Assembly (NCBI RefSeq): GCF_963676685.1
Contig: NC_092349.1
Location: forward strand, 40,563,426-40,627,425
Source: Mytilus edulis
Lineage: Eukaryota; Mollusca; Bivalvia; Mytilida; Mytilidae
Direction of reading: 5' to 3'
DNA length: 64,000 nt
In this document: one piece after another, positions 19,555 through 30,626 of the stretch
Numbering within the stretch: position 1 is the stretch's first letter
Layout of the letters: each line of letters starts with the position of its first letter
Position numbers and translations under genes: made by a program
Notes under the pieces: generated by a model
Seen by the model: only the letters and a program-made list of their open reading frames with translations
What the model was told of the DNA's origin: nothing
Database searches by the model: none

Positions 19555-20992
19555 AGTGTTGTCTGCTTTACACGCAGCTCACCAAGGAGTAACAGCAATG
19601 ATTTCTAGAGCAGAGTCATCAGTTTTTTGGCCAGGTATTACCCCTGCCATTACAGCACAAAGAGCCGGATGCAACCATTGTAATCGGATAGCACCTTCTA
19701 ACCCGAGTGCTCCACCTACACCTCTGATGTCACCAGACTACCCGTTTCAATGCGTTTGTTCTGATTTTTTTCAATACAAAGGGATTTGTTACCTTGTCAT
19801 AGTTGACCGATACTCAAACTGGCCAATTGTTGAAAGATCATCAAATGGAGCAGCCGGACTCATAACCTGTCTTCGACGCACATTTGTCACTTTTGGAATT
19901 CCTGACGAACTAGCATCTGACGGTGGTCCTGAATTTACCTCTACTGCTACAAAACAGTTTCTTCGTGACTGGGGTGTACACCATCGCCTATCGTCAGTAT
20001 CTTTCCCTCATAGCAATTGCAGGGCGGAAGTTGGAGTAAAAACTGTTAAACGCATGATTGCTGATAACACTGGTCCTAAAGGTGATCTCGACACGGATGC
20101 ATTCCAACGGGCCATGCTTCAGTACAGAAATACACCTGACAGAGACACAAAACTTTCCCCTGCAATGTGCGTCTTTGGTCATCCAATTAGGGATTTCATT
20201 CCGATTCCACCAGGAAGATATTCTCCTCACAATACTTGGAGGGAAACGTTAGATGCCCGTGAAGAAGCTTTAAGAAACCGCCACATCAAACAGGGCGAAC
20301 GCTTATCAGAACATACAAAAAGATTACCCCAACTTGCAACTGGCGATTGTGTGCGTATTCAGAACCAAATAGGGCATTACCCACTCAAATGGGACAAAAC
20401 TGGCATCATCATTGAAGTCCGCCAATTTGATCAATATGCTGTAAAGGTTCATGGCTCTGGAAGAGTAACTTTACGCAACAGGAAGTTTCTCAGGAAGTAC
20501 GTTCCTGTCAAGGGCATCAAAACAACAAAGACTATACAAGATGACCTTTGTTATAAGAATGTACCTGTCCCGTCATCATTCGACACCAAACAAGTACTTC
20601 AACCGACATCTGATACATTAATGGAAACCCCCAAAGACCCCAAAGATTCTACTCGTGAGAGGCATTATCCACTTGGTCAGGCAACTTCAGACTCCAAGGA
20701 CAGCTCTACACCAGAATTCACCTATTCACAAGATTTGCCTAGCGAGCAAAAACTTCACATTCTGGAAACGCCCAAGACAGGACTTTCTTCATCCAAAAGT
20801 CCTAGAGTTGAAAACACACATCCTGAGCGCCGTCGTTTGGAATTCACAGAAACGCCATTTGAGAACCAAGGAACACAGCCGACCACCAACACTCCTCCGT
20901 TGATTATTACTCCGACAGAACTTAATCCACAACGTAAATCTAGTCGTGCTAGTAGACCACCTGCCTGGCATTCAGATTATAGTATGGATTAA
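19541..20992 (+). pseudogene. pol: Integrase and Pro/Thr-rich C-terminus
   Basis: The last pol segment is in the third frame. The zinc-binding N-terminus shows His residues in ALHAAHQG and the CNHC pair. The catalytic core has Asp in VCSDFF, Asp in LASDGGPEF and Glu in CRAEVGVKT. A DNA-binding domain follows (GDCVRIQNQIGHYPLKWDKT). The final 150 residues are rich in Pro, Thr and Ser and look disordered; no chromodomain is seen. The open frame alone begins at an ATG at 19556, but this is internal to the integrase and not a real start. Confidence 0.9.
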
Positions 20993-21127
20993 CAATCATG
21001 ACATTGACATTTTGAATTTTCGTTTCGCATTTCAACTAACAGAGATTAGTGTGAATATCATCTTAGTCATACTACAGTGTACAAGTATTTGCCACCTTTA
21101 ATGGAACATTACAGGAACCAAAAACTT

Positions 21128-21136
21128 AAGGGGAGA
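21128..21136 (+). promoter_or_regulatory. Polypurine tract
   Basis: aaggggaga lies immediately before the 3' LTR, at the position where plus-strand DNA synthesis is primed. Confidence 0.8.
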
Positions 21137-21293
21137 TAGAGGGTTATAATTGCCTATGTACATTTGCTACTTATAACTATGGACTGAACTGTGCCTATCA
21201 TTGCTTATAATGTTTTATGTTTCATTACAGATGACCGTGGTCATTGTTCTACATTAAAGACATGTGTGAATAAATAGACATTGTTCTTATTTA
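21137..21293 (+). repeat. 3' LTR
   Basis: This copy reads identical to 15879-16035 over 157 bp and is followed by ataaa, the repeat of the target site. Confidence 0.93.
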
Positions 21294-21769
21294 ATAAATC
21301 AATAAACTGATAATGCTCCGGCCCAGTTTATCAAATCTCGTATCTAATTAGTCGATAACGCAAAATCACGATCGATCTTGCACATGCGCATTGTTTCCCT
21401 GAACTAGAGTATTGTAATTATATTTCATCCATTATAAATATTATTAACATTGGGAATTTATAACTGTCTGCAATTTTATGAACAGAATGATACATTTGCG
21501 ATGTTGCCTGGCCAGAGACATATATACTGGCCTGGCTATATATAAGTGAATGTACATATTATATCTTATCGCACCGCGGATAAATTATCGCGCTGTGATT
21601 GGTTTAACGCCGTCACGTGGGGTGACCCCCTATGACACCGTAGGAGATTAGTAAATTTCATATGGGGTTCATGTCGCGTTAATTGTGACGTCATCTATTA
21701 ATGTTGTTGCGTTTCATTGTTTATTTTTCAACAAAACGCAGCAGAAAAGTCAAGCGTACGATAAATTCG

Positions 21770-21980
21770 TTATACGGTTAACTACTGACCCCCTACGAAC
21801 CATAGAGGGTGAATAAAATCCATAGGGGACTCGGCCTAGATTCGAATCCATTTTCTGCAGAAAGCACTGAAGACACAAATTGTTCCATTTTGGACCGGTT
21901 CTTACAAAAAGCCTCACCCCCTATGGATTTTACTAACCCGCTATGGATCCGTAGGGGGTCAGTAGCGAACCATATAACTT
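21770..21980. repeat. Foldback repeat with ccccctatgg-type arms
   Basis: Arms at about 21770-21835 and 21913-21980 are diverged reverse complements (ctactgaccccctacg versus cgtagggggtcagtag, and ataaaatccatagggg versus ccccctatggattttact). A related fragment, gtgaccccctatgacacc, lies at about 21620-21650. No coding is seen in 21294-22100. Confidence 0.7.
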
Positions 21981-22103
21981 AAAATAAGAATACTCTCCAT
22001 AAATAATTGACGGTTCATTTCTATCCTAATACTTTGTTAATTCTTCCTTTACTGTTCATGGACATCTCAGTCTTCGATTTCTTATCTTTATATTTTATAA
22101 TCA

Positions 22104-22276
22104 ATACACCTTATCGCTAATCCCGGCTGACCCGGCCTCTGGAGTCTCTGAAACTTTTGACGCAAACAACAATCACTTTTCCATTGTGGCGTCAGATATT
22201 TTGTTTTATGTCGTCAAAATTTTGCGGGAACCTGTGTGATATCCAGTAATGGCGGACAAATAGCGATAAGGTGTAT
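22104..22276. mobile_element. Short TIR element (Tc1/mariner-like MITE)
   Basis: The ends ATACACCTTATCGCTA and TAGCGATAAGGTGTAT are perfect reverse complements over 16 bp. If the outer TA is taken as target, the TIR is 13 bp starting CACCTTATCG with a TA duplication, as for Tc1/mariner. The 173-bp body contains no ORF. Confidence 0.7.
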
Positions 22277-22649
22277 GCTATACATATAGAATAACCATAC
22301 ATTGTCTCAAAATATCAATGTTATTTGTACAAGGCTTAGAAACAGGTTGAAAGCACGGGCATTAAAAAGAATGTTTTTTCTAATAAATGTCCCTTTTGTA
22401 ATCATATCAAGCTTTTAATAAATGATTAGCAACTGCATGTGAATGACATGAAAAGAAAGAGAATCTGACAATACCATGGTAAAACATGTCTTATGAATTC
22501 TATTAAAAATGGTACATTCATGAATTTTTGATATTGAAATTTCTGCGTTATTGATATAGTCTTTTAAAGTCACTGAACCTATTCTTTTATTAATAGGTAT
22601 GCAAAATAAAAGGACATGGAGTAAATGTACAATTGACACAATCGCACAT

Positions 22650-23110
22650 AGAATAGAATTGATTGATTGATTGAATGTTGGTTGCTTAACGCCCAGTGAC
22701 AAATATGTCATGCATGTTCAGGACGAGAACAAGTTAACAATAAATGCAATAGGTAGGTCTTGTCATAATAGAGGCCATTCGGAATGATGGTCGGGGGAAT
22801 TTATACTGCCACTGGAAAATGAGGGTTTTATTGGATAGGGACAGAAATTTTGCCTTTGCAACAGGTCACCTACGGACCCCTCAAAGGGTTGTTGCAAGGG
22901 TTCTCAACGTGCAAAGAGCGTGGCACTCTCTTATACGAGGCATCGGACTTTACGTCCCCATTCTGATCGGACGTGACTGCGAACTTGATACATCCGCACA
23001 GCCAAATGGACGCCCCATTTCGGCAAGCGTTTTACTTCCGGTCGGGAGAAGACCAAGTGACCATATTTCGTTTCCCCAGTCACCCTTAGAAAATCAACTT
23101 AGCAATAAAC
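22650..23110 (+). repeat. Interspersed repeat, bivalve type
   Basis: The segment opens with a gattgattgattga run followed by atgttggttgcttaacgccc and contains caccta-cggacccctcaaag and gttctcaacgtgcaaagagc. From memory these are fragments of repeats very common in mussel DNA. The plus ORF at 22819-23139 is part of it and is not a gene. From 23140 to 24170 I see only AT-rich DNA. Confidence 0.45.
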
Positions 23111-24174
23111 AGGGCTTTTATTCCTGTTCTACGTCTTGACAATTGATGTAGGGTCTTCAACAATGCACGATTCGTTCAAACAATTCGTTTATACACTACA
23201 AGCGTCGACTTGAACAGTAAAATTGATAAAAATTGCTTCATAATCTTTTGCTATCGCTTTCAAATTTTACTACACATTTAAGATATATTTATATTTACTC
23301 GGTTAAAGTACTAGTATCAAGCGGTAACGTAGTGACTGCATTGTGCATCAAATTCTAAATTCCCAAGTTTTTATATATACATGTACATTTAAAAAGATTG
23401 GTGGTAGAAAGCGAGGCTGTCTTATTTAAGAAGTCAAATTGCATTGACTGTATATTCATATGTGATATATATAGCCACTGACAGTATATCGCCTTGTTTA
23501 TGACCGTTTGTTTATGACGCAAACAATGCGTTTCCGTAGAGTTTTATTTTTGACGTCAATAAAACATACAGGTTCGCGGAAAGGACAAGGCCATTTTTGC
23601 CCCCTCTTCAAATGACTTAATATTCAATCCATGGTTAGTCTATGCATAGTGACTTAAAAAAATGTTGAACATTTTGTGTTTATGTGATTATTTGGTTGCC
23701 TAGCAACGAGTTTTATAAAATGAACTATAATATCCATCTTTAAAGCAATTGCCTTAGGAAAAGACTTCTGAATCTATTAAAATGAAAGGTAATGTGTTAC
23801 CAAACACTTGAATATTTATTATTGTTTGATCTATCATTTTAAGAAGTTCTAAATAGCAACCTAGCAACCACAATGTTGCCTAATGACCACACAAAAGGAC
23901 TTTTTTTATCCGATGTTAGCAATAAAAAAAAATGAAAAATTCAAAATATTTTAATACAATTCATTAAAGTCAATTATTTTTTTTTATTTCTCTAATATAT
24001 TCCTGTTTTATTTTAATTTACTTTTTTTTAACCCAGAATTTCTAAAATTTCTATTGTAAATTTTGTTATATTGACAGAACAATGTGTCCTTCTGCCATTT
24101 TGCTCATGTTTTTCGAAGTCGGGGAAAGTAAAGGAACATAAACACATTAAATTAATGATAAATATTTTAAATAT

Positions 24175-24976
24175 GTAGGACTTTAAAGTGCGATGGTGTC
24201 CGCTAAAGTACGATGGTGTCTCGCGCTAAAATGCGATGGTTGTTTGTTTGCTAAAGTACTATGGCATATCACGCTAAAGTGCGATGGACCAATAGGTTCG
24301 AGGGCTTTATAAGACGCGTTAAAGAACACTTAATGTAAAAATAGTCCTTTTGTATAACCTAGTATTATAAGGTATACTATATGTGAAAGGCATTTTAATT
24401 TAACCGTAGTCTTAAGTGAATGATTCTAAAAGACCGACCACATAATAATTGCTAAAAAGTAATTTGGGTGTCACAGAATACTATATGTCTTGTAAATGAA
24501 TTTCTGACAATTCGGGCGTATTAAATATTGTGATAATTTGTGTAGCTTAACGTTCACACGTTGTAGTCTATCACTAATGGAAACAATCGTCCTTTTTACA
24601 TTACAGATACAATATTCGATAATTGTCGGAATATGTAACATTAATTTGTTTAATTTAAATGAAAGAGAAAAGCGATGTTTGCCGAACTTAATTTTCTCCT
24701 TTTTTTTGTAGCGACTATACATCCATGTTATATTTTCCTGCAATGTACAACTAACGTTTCAGCCGACAATTAATAATTTACGCAATATCTTCCGGCGTGT
24801 TCATTTTTAGTTTGTATAAACGACTGTTAACGTCATAATCCATCTACGTTTCGTTCGTCTATACTTTCGCAGACCATCGGACTTTAGCGTATGGAGGAAT
24901 CGCACTTTAGCGAAGACCATCGCACTTTAGCGTGACCATCGTACTTTAGCGTCCCCATCGCACTTTAGAGTCCTAC
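24175..24976. mobile_element. 802-bp TIR element with iterated subterminal motif
   Basis: The left end, gtaggactttaaagtgcg, and the right end, cgcactttagagtcctac, are reverse complements with one mismatch. Flanks are a 6-bp duplication, aaatat (24169-24174 and 24977-24982). Inside each end the motif ctaaagtgcgatgg recurs 4-5 times, in opposite orientations at the two ends, like transposase-binding sites. The centre holds only short ORFs, so this is a non-autonomous DNA transposon of a family I cannot name. Confidence 0.8.
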
Positions 24977-25554
24977 AAATATAGCATGTCTTAAGAAGAA
25001 TTGCTGTAAGGTTTAGATATAATTTTGAAACTTTAATAAAGTGTATGCAAATATTGTAAAACCAAAGTTAAAGAAAAATACAAAGTCAAATATAAGACTA
25101 TATATTAATCTCAACATATCTCGACTTTCCAGATTCGATGATAAATCGCAGATCATGCAGTGAATTTAAACAAAAATGCACGCAGCTGCGTCTACTCGTA
25201 CATTAGCTCATCAGCTTTTTACATAAAACTGACATTCAACATGACAGAAGTTTAAAAAAAAAAAAAAAAAAAGAAAAAAGAAGATTAGTATTAGTCTTTA
25301 TCCTATTTTATTTCTGTTCACTTTCTATTTTAGATTTTTTTTTCTAATAAAAAATAAGTGATTATATGTGACTTGATAATCCATAAAAGGATAACATAAC
25401 TAATTTTTGTAAAAGAAATACATTTGTCTTTTTGACACATTCCCTATTCAGTCTTTTCCAATTTTTGACAATGTACTAGTATATTAAATTTGTATTTTGT
25501 GTATCGTCTTAAGGGGTGTAAAAAAGACATGTCCTGACTTAAAAGAAACACACA

Positions 25555-25677
25555 ATGGACCTGTTAGATGATGAGGAACAAATAGATTTAGTGTCTTTTC
25601 GTTGTTTGGATGAACAAGTACCCGAACCACGTCCACTTATTTGTAGTATTTGTATTTTTAACAATCTGATGAGTTAA
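25555..25677 (+). other. Short acidic ORF, uncertain
   Basis: A 40-codon ORF begins ATGGACCTGTTAGATGATG and encodes an acidic N-terminus (MDLLDDEEQIDLVSF). It could be a first exon or chance. No splice partner is evident. The surrounding 24983-25725 is otherwise AT-rich noncoding DNA. Confidence 0.15.
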
Positions 25678-25724
25678 TCCTTTTTCAACTGATTTTTATA
25701 ATTCGTTCTTATGTTTAACTACTG

Positions 25725-25870
25725 TCCCAATTAGAGGTTGGGGGTTGGGATCCCGCTGACATGTTTAACCCAGCCACATTCTCTGTATATGTGCCTGTCC
25801 CAAGTCAGGAACCTGTAACTTAGTGATTGTCGTTTGTTAAAGTGTAACATTTTAATTTTTAGATCCTTTT
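25725..25870 (+). repeat. Interspersed repeat, bivalve type
   Basis: Contains gggttgggatcccgctgac, atgtttaacccagccaca and gtgcctgtcccaagtcagga. I recall this as a ubiquitous mussel repeat; its copy number was not tested. Confidence 0.45.
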
Positions 25871-25890
25871 TGTGCATAGATTGAAGAGAT

Positions 25891-26405
25891 AACTGTATTG
25901 TATTTGAAGCTTTTGCGGACGTCCATCGGTAGTTTTACTGTCGCAAATTTAGTTTACCTGGCGACGCGGAGCGGAGACAGGTAAACGGGTATTTGCGACA
26001 GTAAAACTACCGATGGACGTCCGCAAAAGCTTCAAATACAATACAGTTATTTCGATTCTAATGTAAAAAAAGTTCATAATTAAATTTCAATCATCATTTC
26101 AGTGTAAAATCTTCATGAAAGAAAATTCCGCGAAAGATGTTATCTTCTTTGGTCCCTATACTAGGTGACGTCATAGGTATGCTTCCGGCGTCAAACATAA
26201 GCACCGGGCGTTTTCTGGCTTCTGTGTCGCTTCGGAATGTAATAAAGTTTGATAAAAAGAAAATTTTTAGGTGCAACATGTGAGTTTTTTTGCTTATTAT
26301 TGTAGAAATTACATGTCAATACATTCAGCGATTCAAAATGTCGGCTTCCTAAGTTACAGACAAGGAGATAGAGAATTATACGCTTAATGTCATCCAATCA
26401 GAATC
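25891..26405 (-). mobile_element. Hairpin-ended repeat, copy A
   Basis: The hairpin arms 25891-25948 and 25991-26048 are perfect 58-bp reverse complements around a 42-bp loop that contains ggcgacgcggagcggagac. The adjoining 26050-26405 is the reverse-orientation counterpart of 49107-49510; both share segments on opposite strands, for example cctatgacgtcacctagt and its complement. A related hairpin with the same loop core lies at 32493-32656. Confidence 0.75.
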
Positions 26406-26410
26406 ATTGA

Positions 26411-27215
26411 TATAAAATAAAAAAAACAGGGCCATTACAGAAAAAAAACAGGGCCATTACAGAAAAACAGGGTCACTAAGAAAATGTGTGATTTTTAATA
26501 AACAGTCATTTTTGTAATGTACTTAGTTGGTTATAATGTACTTAGTTGGTTAAAATGCATTGAATGCTTCTTTTTGTCACTTCATTGGGGTGTAAAAGCG
26601 TTGACCGAAGTACATTTTGTATGAATCGCGGAAGCGCTTCATTCTAAAAATGTGCGCACGGTCAACGCTTTTACAACACTATGAAGTTACAAAAAGAAGC
26701 ATTCAATACTTATAATTACATTTTTTTTTAGCTAGGCTCATGAAAACACGAATTTTATCAATTTTTTATTTAATTCACCAGTGCACTTTATTGTTCCCGG
26801 GACCTCGTGTTAACATATTTAATGACAGTTTAGTTTGAAAAAAAAATTGTTCTTCACCATGGTAAGTAAAGCTTTTAAATATATCAAATATCTAAGATAT
26901 TAAGTTAAAAAAAAGATATGTGTCGAAAAATAAAATGAACAGTGATCCCTTTATATGGTTCTTTAATGTTAATTGCTGGTTACTAAATAAAATACAAAAA
27001 GGTATTATACTATTAACATTTTAATAAACTTAATTTTATTAACTTTATTAAAAACCCCAACTGGGCTTAATTCAGACTATTAATACAGGGCCATTACAGA
27101 AAATACAGGGCCATTACAGAAAAAACAGGGCCATTACAGAAAAAAACATGACCATTACAGAAAATATGTAATTTTTAATAAACAGTCATTTTTGGTTATA
27201 ATGTACTTAGTTGGT
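26411..27215. repeat. Foldback (26559-26707) flanked by duplicated short tandem repeats
   Basis: Arms 26559-26607 and 26659-26707 are near-perfect reverse complements (attgaatgcttctttttg and caaaaagaagcattcaat). On both sides, at 26411-26550 and 27085-27215, lies the same block: two to four copies of acagggccattacagaaaa, then aataaacagtcatttttg and gtacttagttggtta. The intervening 26710-27080 is AT-rich. Confidence 0.7.
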
Positions 27216-27389
27216 TAATAAATATTTTTTATTACTTGATACTGCCAATACGCTAAGACAAATTTTTATATAATAAAGCTGTTCCCTAAATAGAGTCAAA
27301 TGCTTTACGTAGATCAACTAAACAAATATATAATGGTTTCTTATTTAAATTTTAAAAATATTTATTAATCAAATAGTTATCAAAGGTAC

Positions 27390-27600
27390 CAGGATTATAA
27401 TTTAGTACGCCAGACGCGCGTTTCGTCTACATAAGACTCATCAGTGACGCTCATATCAAAATATTTATAAAGCCAAACAAGTACAAAGTTGAAGAGCATT
27501 GAGGATCCAAAATTCCAAAAAGTTGTGCCAAATACGGCTAAGGTAATCTATGCCTGGGATGAGAAAATCCTTAGTTTTCAAAGTTTTAAATACAAATAGA
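27390..27600 (+). repeat. Interspersed SINE-like repeat
   Basis: It begins tagtacgccagacgcgcgtt and continues with cgtctacataagactcatca and ggtaatctatgcctgggatg. Reverse-strand fragments of its core occur at 29707-29835 (twice) and 31620-31690. From memory this is an abundant bivalve repeat. Confidence 0.6.
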
Positions 27601-27888
27601 CTATCTGTAGTTCTTAATTTAGGAAGAAATCCAAATTGTTCCTGACTAAATTTGGAGTAGGTTCAGTAAGACCCCTTTTTGGCCCCAAAATATAGCAGTT
27701 TTACAAAATTGTAAAAATGTAAACTTTTAGTTATTTATTGGACAGTAAAATGCTTCTGCTACATAAATATGGGCTGTTTTTGACATAACAATGCACATAT
27801 ATCGGGTACCAGCACCATAAAGTCATGCTAATTTACTGAAATCTTGACAATTCTAGCATTTTAGTTAAATTTTAGACAGTTTTCAGGT

Positions 27889-28008
27889 AAAACGAAAGTG
27901 GCCGCATTCGTGTTCATCCTTAATATTGAAATGTAAGTTGTATTTTATGATAATACATAATATATATAAAGGTTGAGGATGAACACGGATGCGGCCACTT
28001 TCGTTTTT
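27889..28008. repeat. Foldback repeat
   Basis: The arms read aaaacgaaagtggccgcatt and, in reverse complement, aatgc-like gcggccactttcgttttt, each continued by gttcatcctt/aggatgaac. They match over about 32 bp with one or two differences and enclose about 55 bp of AT-rich loop. Confidence 0.8.
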
Positions 28009-29704
28009 GACAAAAACCATCTGAAAAGTGACATTTTTCGGCATATTTGGTAGATTTTTCATATTTGAGCTTGAATCGGATCGTTTTTAATGACTAAATC
28101 AGTTAAAATCTTTCACATAAACTAATTGATTTAAATGAAATAGACACTTAAGTGTTTAAAAAGTGGTCAAAATCTTTCGTCAGATGAACCTGAAATTTGA
28201 GGCCAAAATCGGTCCTTACCGGACCTACTCCTTTGTTTTCCATATATGTATTGAAATTGATTAATAAATATTTAAATTAAAAAAGAAACCATTATGTATT
28301 TGTTTTGTTGGCTTACGTAAAGCAATTATTCTGTTATTTAAAATTGATCTAAATATTTTGGCAATACCATTTATAAGAGATATTCCTCTGTAATTATTTG
28401 GGTCTTTGGAATCTCCAGATTTACATATTGACACTAGAATAGAGAATATTTTCATGTTTATGGGGAATATCCTGAATCAAGAACAAGGTCATATAATTTT
28501 GTGTAGCATTTAAAAGTTACTGGACTACAATATTAAATCACCTGTCTGGTCCAGGGGATTTTTTCATTTTTAAGGGATTTGATAACTTTATTTACTTCTG
28601 ATAATGTTATTGGACAATCAGTTATTTCATTTAATCTCTTTGTTTTTCAAAAAATGGTTTATCTCATCTTCTGCTTTATCGCAAGGTTTGTTCCAAAGAA
28701 ATGGTTTGTTAGGTTATCTGATTTCATATCAATTCTATGGTATTTATATTATTTCTTATAGAATTGAGTAGTTTCCAAAAATTGTTGAGGGTCTTCAGTT
28801 TGAAGATTTGATAGTTTTTCAATCATTTGTTGTTGAAATTGGATTTCTTTTTCTTTTTACTTGCTTTTTAAAAAAAAATATTTTACAGTTTCAAAAAATT
28901 GCTGTTTCAAATTTCTATCAAAGGGTTTATGTTTTAGTTTTTTCCTAAATTCCTAAAATCTTACTTTTTAAATATCTTAATTACGAAGGGTTTCTTTTTT
29001 ATTTAGTTTTCTTATGCTTTATTGGAACTTTTATTATACATGTTTTAGAGGCTACATTATCTTGAATTTCAATGAATGATTTTGAAGCTTCATTTATGCC
29101 TTTTTTCATTTTTTACAAAGTGGGTGATTTCAAAATTTAAAATCTTTATTTTTCACTTTGTTTAATGTTTCATACATATGACAGATCAGTCCATCTGTTG
29201 TGATTTTTTTTCATAAATTCATTATTAAAGTCCTTTTTATTTATATATTGTTTTATATCACATTTTAGGAAATCTGTACATAGTCCGATAAAAAAATTAG
29301 ATCAGAGGAGATACAAAAATATTCTACTGAGGGTAGGATCCTGATCCTTGCTCAATATTGCAAAGTCAACTGTGCTACAGCCATTTTTGGAAAAATATTT
29401 TTGGACCCAACGAATCTCATAAATATTTACCTAAATAGATCCTTAAGTCTTGAGGATAAACACATGTTCAGTAAATTTGTAAGATTGATACTAATCCATT
29501 TATTTGTGTATCTGGACTTTCTCCTTTCCATGTTCAAGAATTACATTTTTATCAGATTTAATATTTCCAATAAAACTAGAATCCCCAAGACCAAGACGCT
29601 ACTGATAAATGCTTTTGTTGAAAAGTCATAATTACAAAAAATGTAAAACAGTTTTAAATTCTGGTGGGATAGTTCCAAGAGTTTTACTCTTTGACTGTTT
29701 AATT

Positions 29705-29850
29705 ATTTTGATCTGAGCGTCACTGATGATTCTTATGTAGACGAAATGCGCGTCTGGCGTATAACACTCTTGCTTTTTGACTATTTTGATCTGAGCGTCA
29801 CTTATGTAGACGAAACGCGCGTCTGGCGTTTAAAATTGTAGTCCTTTCAC
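29705..29850 (-). repeat. Two reverse copies of the 27.4-kb repeat core
   Basis: gatctgagcgtcact followed by tatgtagacgaaa(t/c)gcgcgtctggcg occurs twice within 130 bp, in the opposite orientation to 27390-27600. A third, diverged copy (gtagacgaaacgtgcgtctg) is at about 31650. Confidence 0.7.
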
Positions 29851-30060
29851 TTTTGATAACTATTTACTAAAGAATAACAGTTATCTCCCTTTGTACATAA
29901 TGTGAATATATTTTACATGCTTAATGGTTATTCAGTAGTATACATACAAGTGGAAAATATTTTCATTTAAATATACAGGCGTTGGAACCCCCCTTTTTTT
30001 AGACGATCCGCCCCTGATATATATGTCAAGTCTTAAAGTTCCAGAAAAAATATTATTTCG

Positions 30061-30328
30061 TGAATAATGGAATGGACTGCTGCAACCCGTCAGACCTAAT
30101 TAAAGAGGAACATTATACACCAAATTAAAGCTTATTGATAGAGGAATACACTGAGAATAAACCATATGTGCAGCAATGACCATAAGAGGGGTTACGGAGG
30201 ACCTAATTACCGAAAAAACCGTGGAAATTAGAAATTGGCCAATTTTGAATAATGGAATGGACTGCTGCAACCCGTCAGCTCCTAATTAAGCGGGGAACAA
30301 TTATACAACAAATTAAAGCTAATTGATA
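30061..30328 (+). repeat. Direct repeat of about 80 bp
   Basis: tgaataatggaatggactgc plus tgcaacccgtcag begins at 30061 and again at 30247, each followed by similar cctaatta and caaattaaagct stretches. The segment between (30141-30245) shows no gene. Confidence 0.8.
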
Positions 30329-30626
30329 TACAATGACTGGTGTTAGAAAAATATTTCTCATCACTGCGAAAAATCTATTCTCAGCAAATGATTGGTTGTA
30401 ATTTTATTGTGACGAAGGATAAGAGATTCCACCATTGCAACTCGTGTATTACGATATTTTTCCATTCTCAAAAGTTAAATTTTAATTATTTTAAAAGCTC
30501 GGTAAGCATCGCACTTTAAATATCAAAATTTATGAAAATATCGTATTACATTTTTTGCAGTTGTGGACATTCAAAATTAGTTTTGAACATTCAACAGTCA
30601 TTTTAAACTTTTAAGTTTTAACATTT

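Larger units (their letters stand above)
15879..21293 (+). mobile_element. Ty3/Gypsy-type LTR retrotransposon, young copy
   Basis: The 5,415-bp element has LTRs of 157 bp that read as identical. They start TA and end TA instead of TG/CA, and are flanked by a 5-bp target duplication (ataaa at 15874-15878 and 21294-21298). Between them lie gag, an aspartic protease, reverse transcriptase, RNase H and integrase in Gypsy order. A purine tract (21128-21136) directly precedes the right LTR. Two one-base homopolymer frameshifts interrupt the pol frame. Identical LTRs point to recent insertion. Confidence 0.95.
27240..29640 (-). pseudogene. LINE remnant (endonuclease and reverse transcriptase pieces)
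   Basis: On the minus strand, degenerate pieces of a non-LTR retrotransposon run from right to left. An endonuclease-like end is at about 29380-29275 (GCSTVDFAIL). A KSLKNEK..-P-type pre-RT motif is at about 28640-28550, and DPNNYRGISLINGIAKIF at about 28400-28340. After an interruption comes PLYICLVDLRKAFDSI, the first catalytic Asp region, at about 27350-27290. Stops and gaps are frequent. The segment 27365-28262 is inserted DNA; the short piece 28264-28330 repeats the RT motif on the opposite strand, so the remnant is also rearranged. Confidence 0.7.

Noticed and set aside
22819-23139. 106-codon plus-strand ORF
   Set aside because: It lies within an interspersed repeat and shows no recognisable domain.
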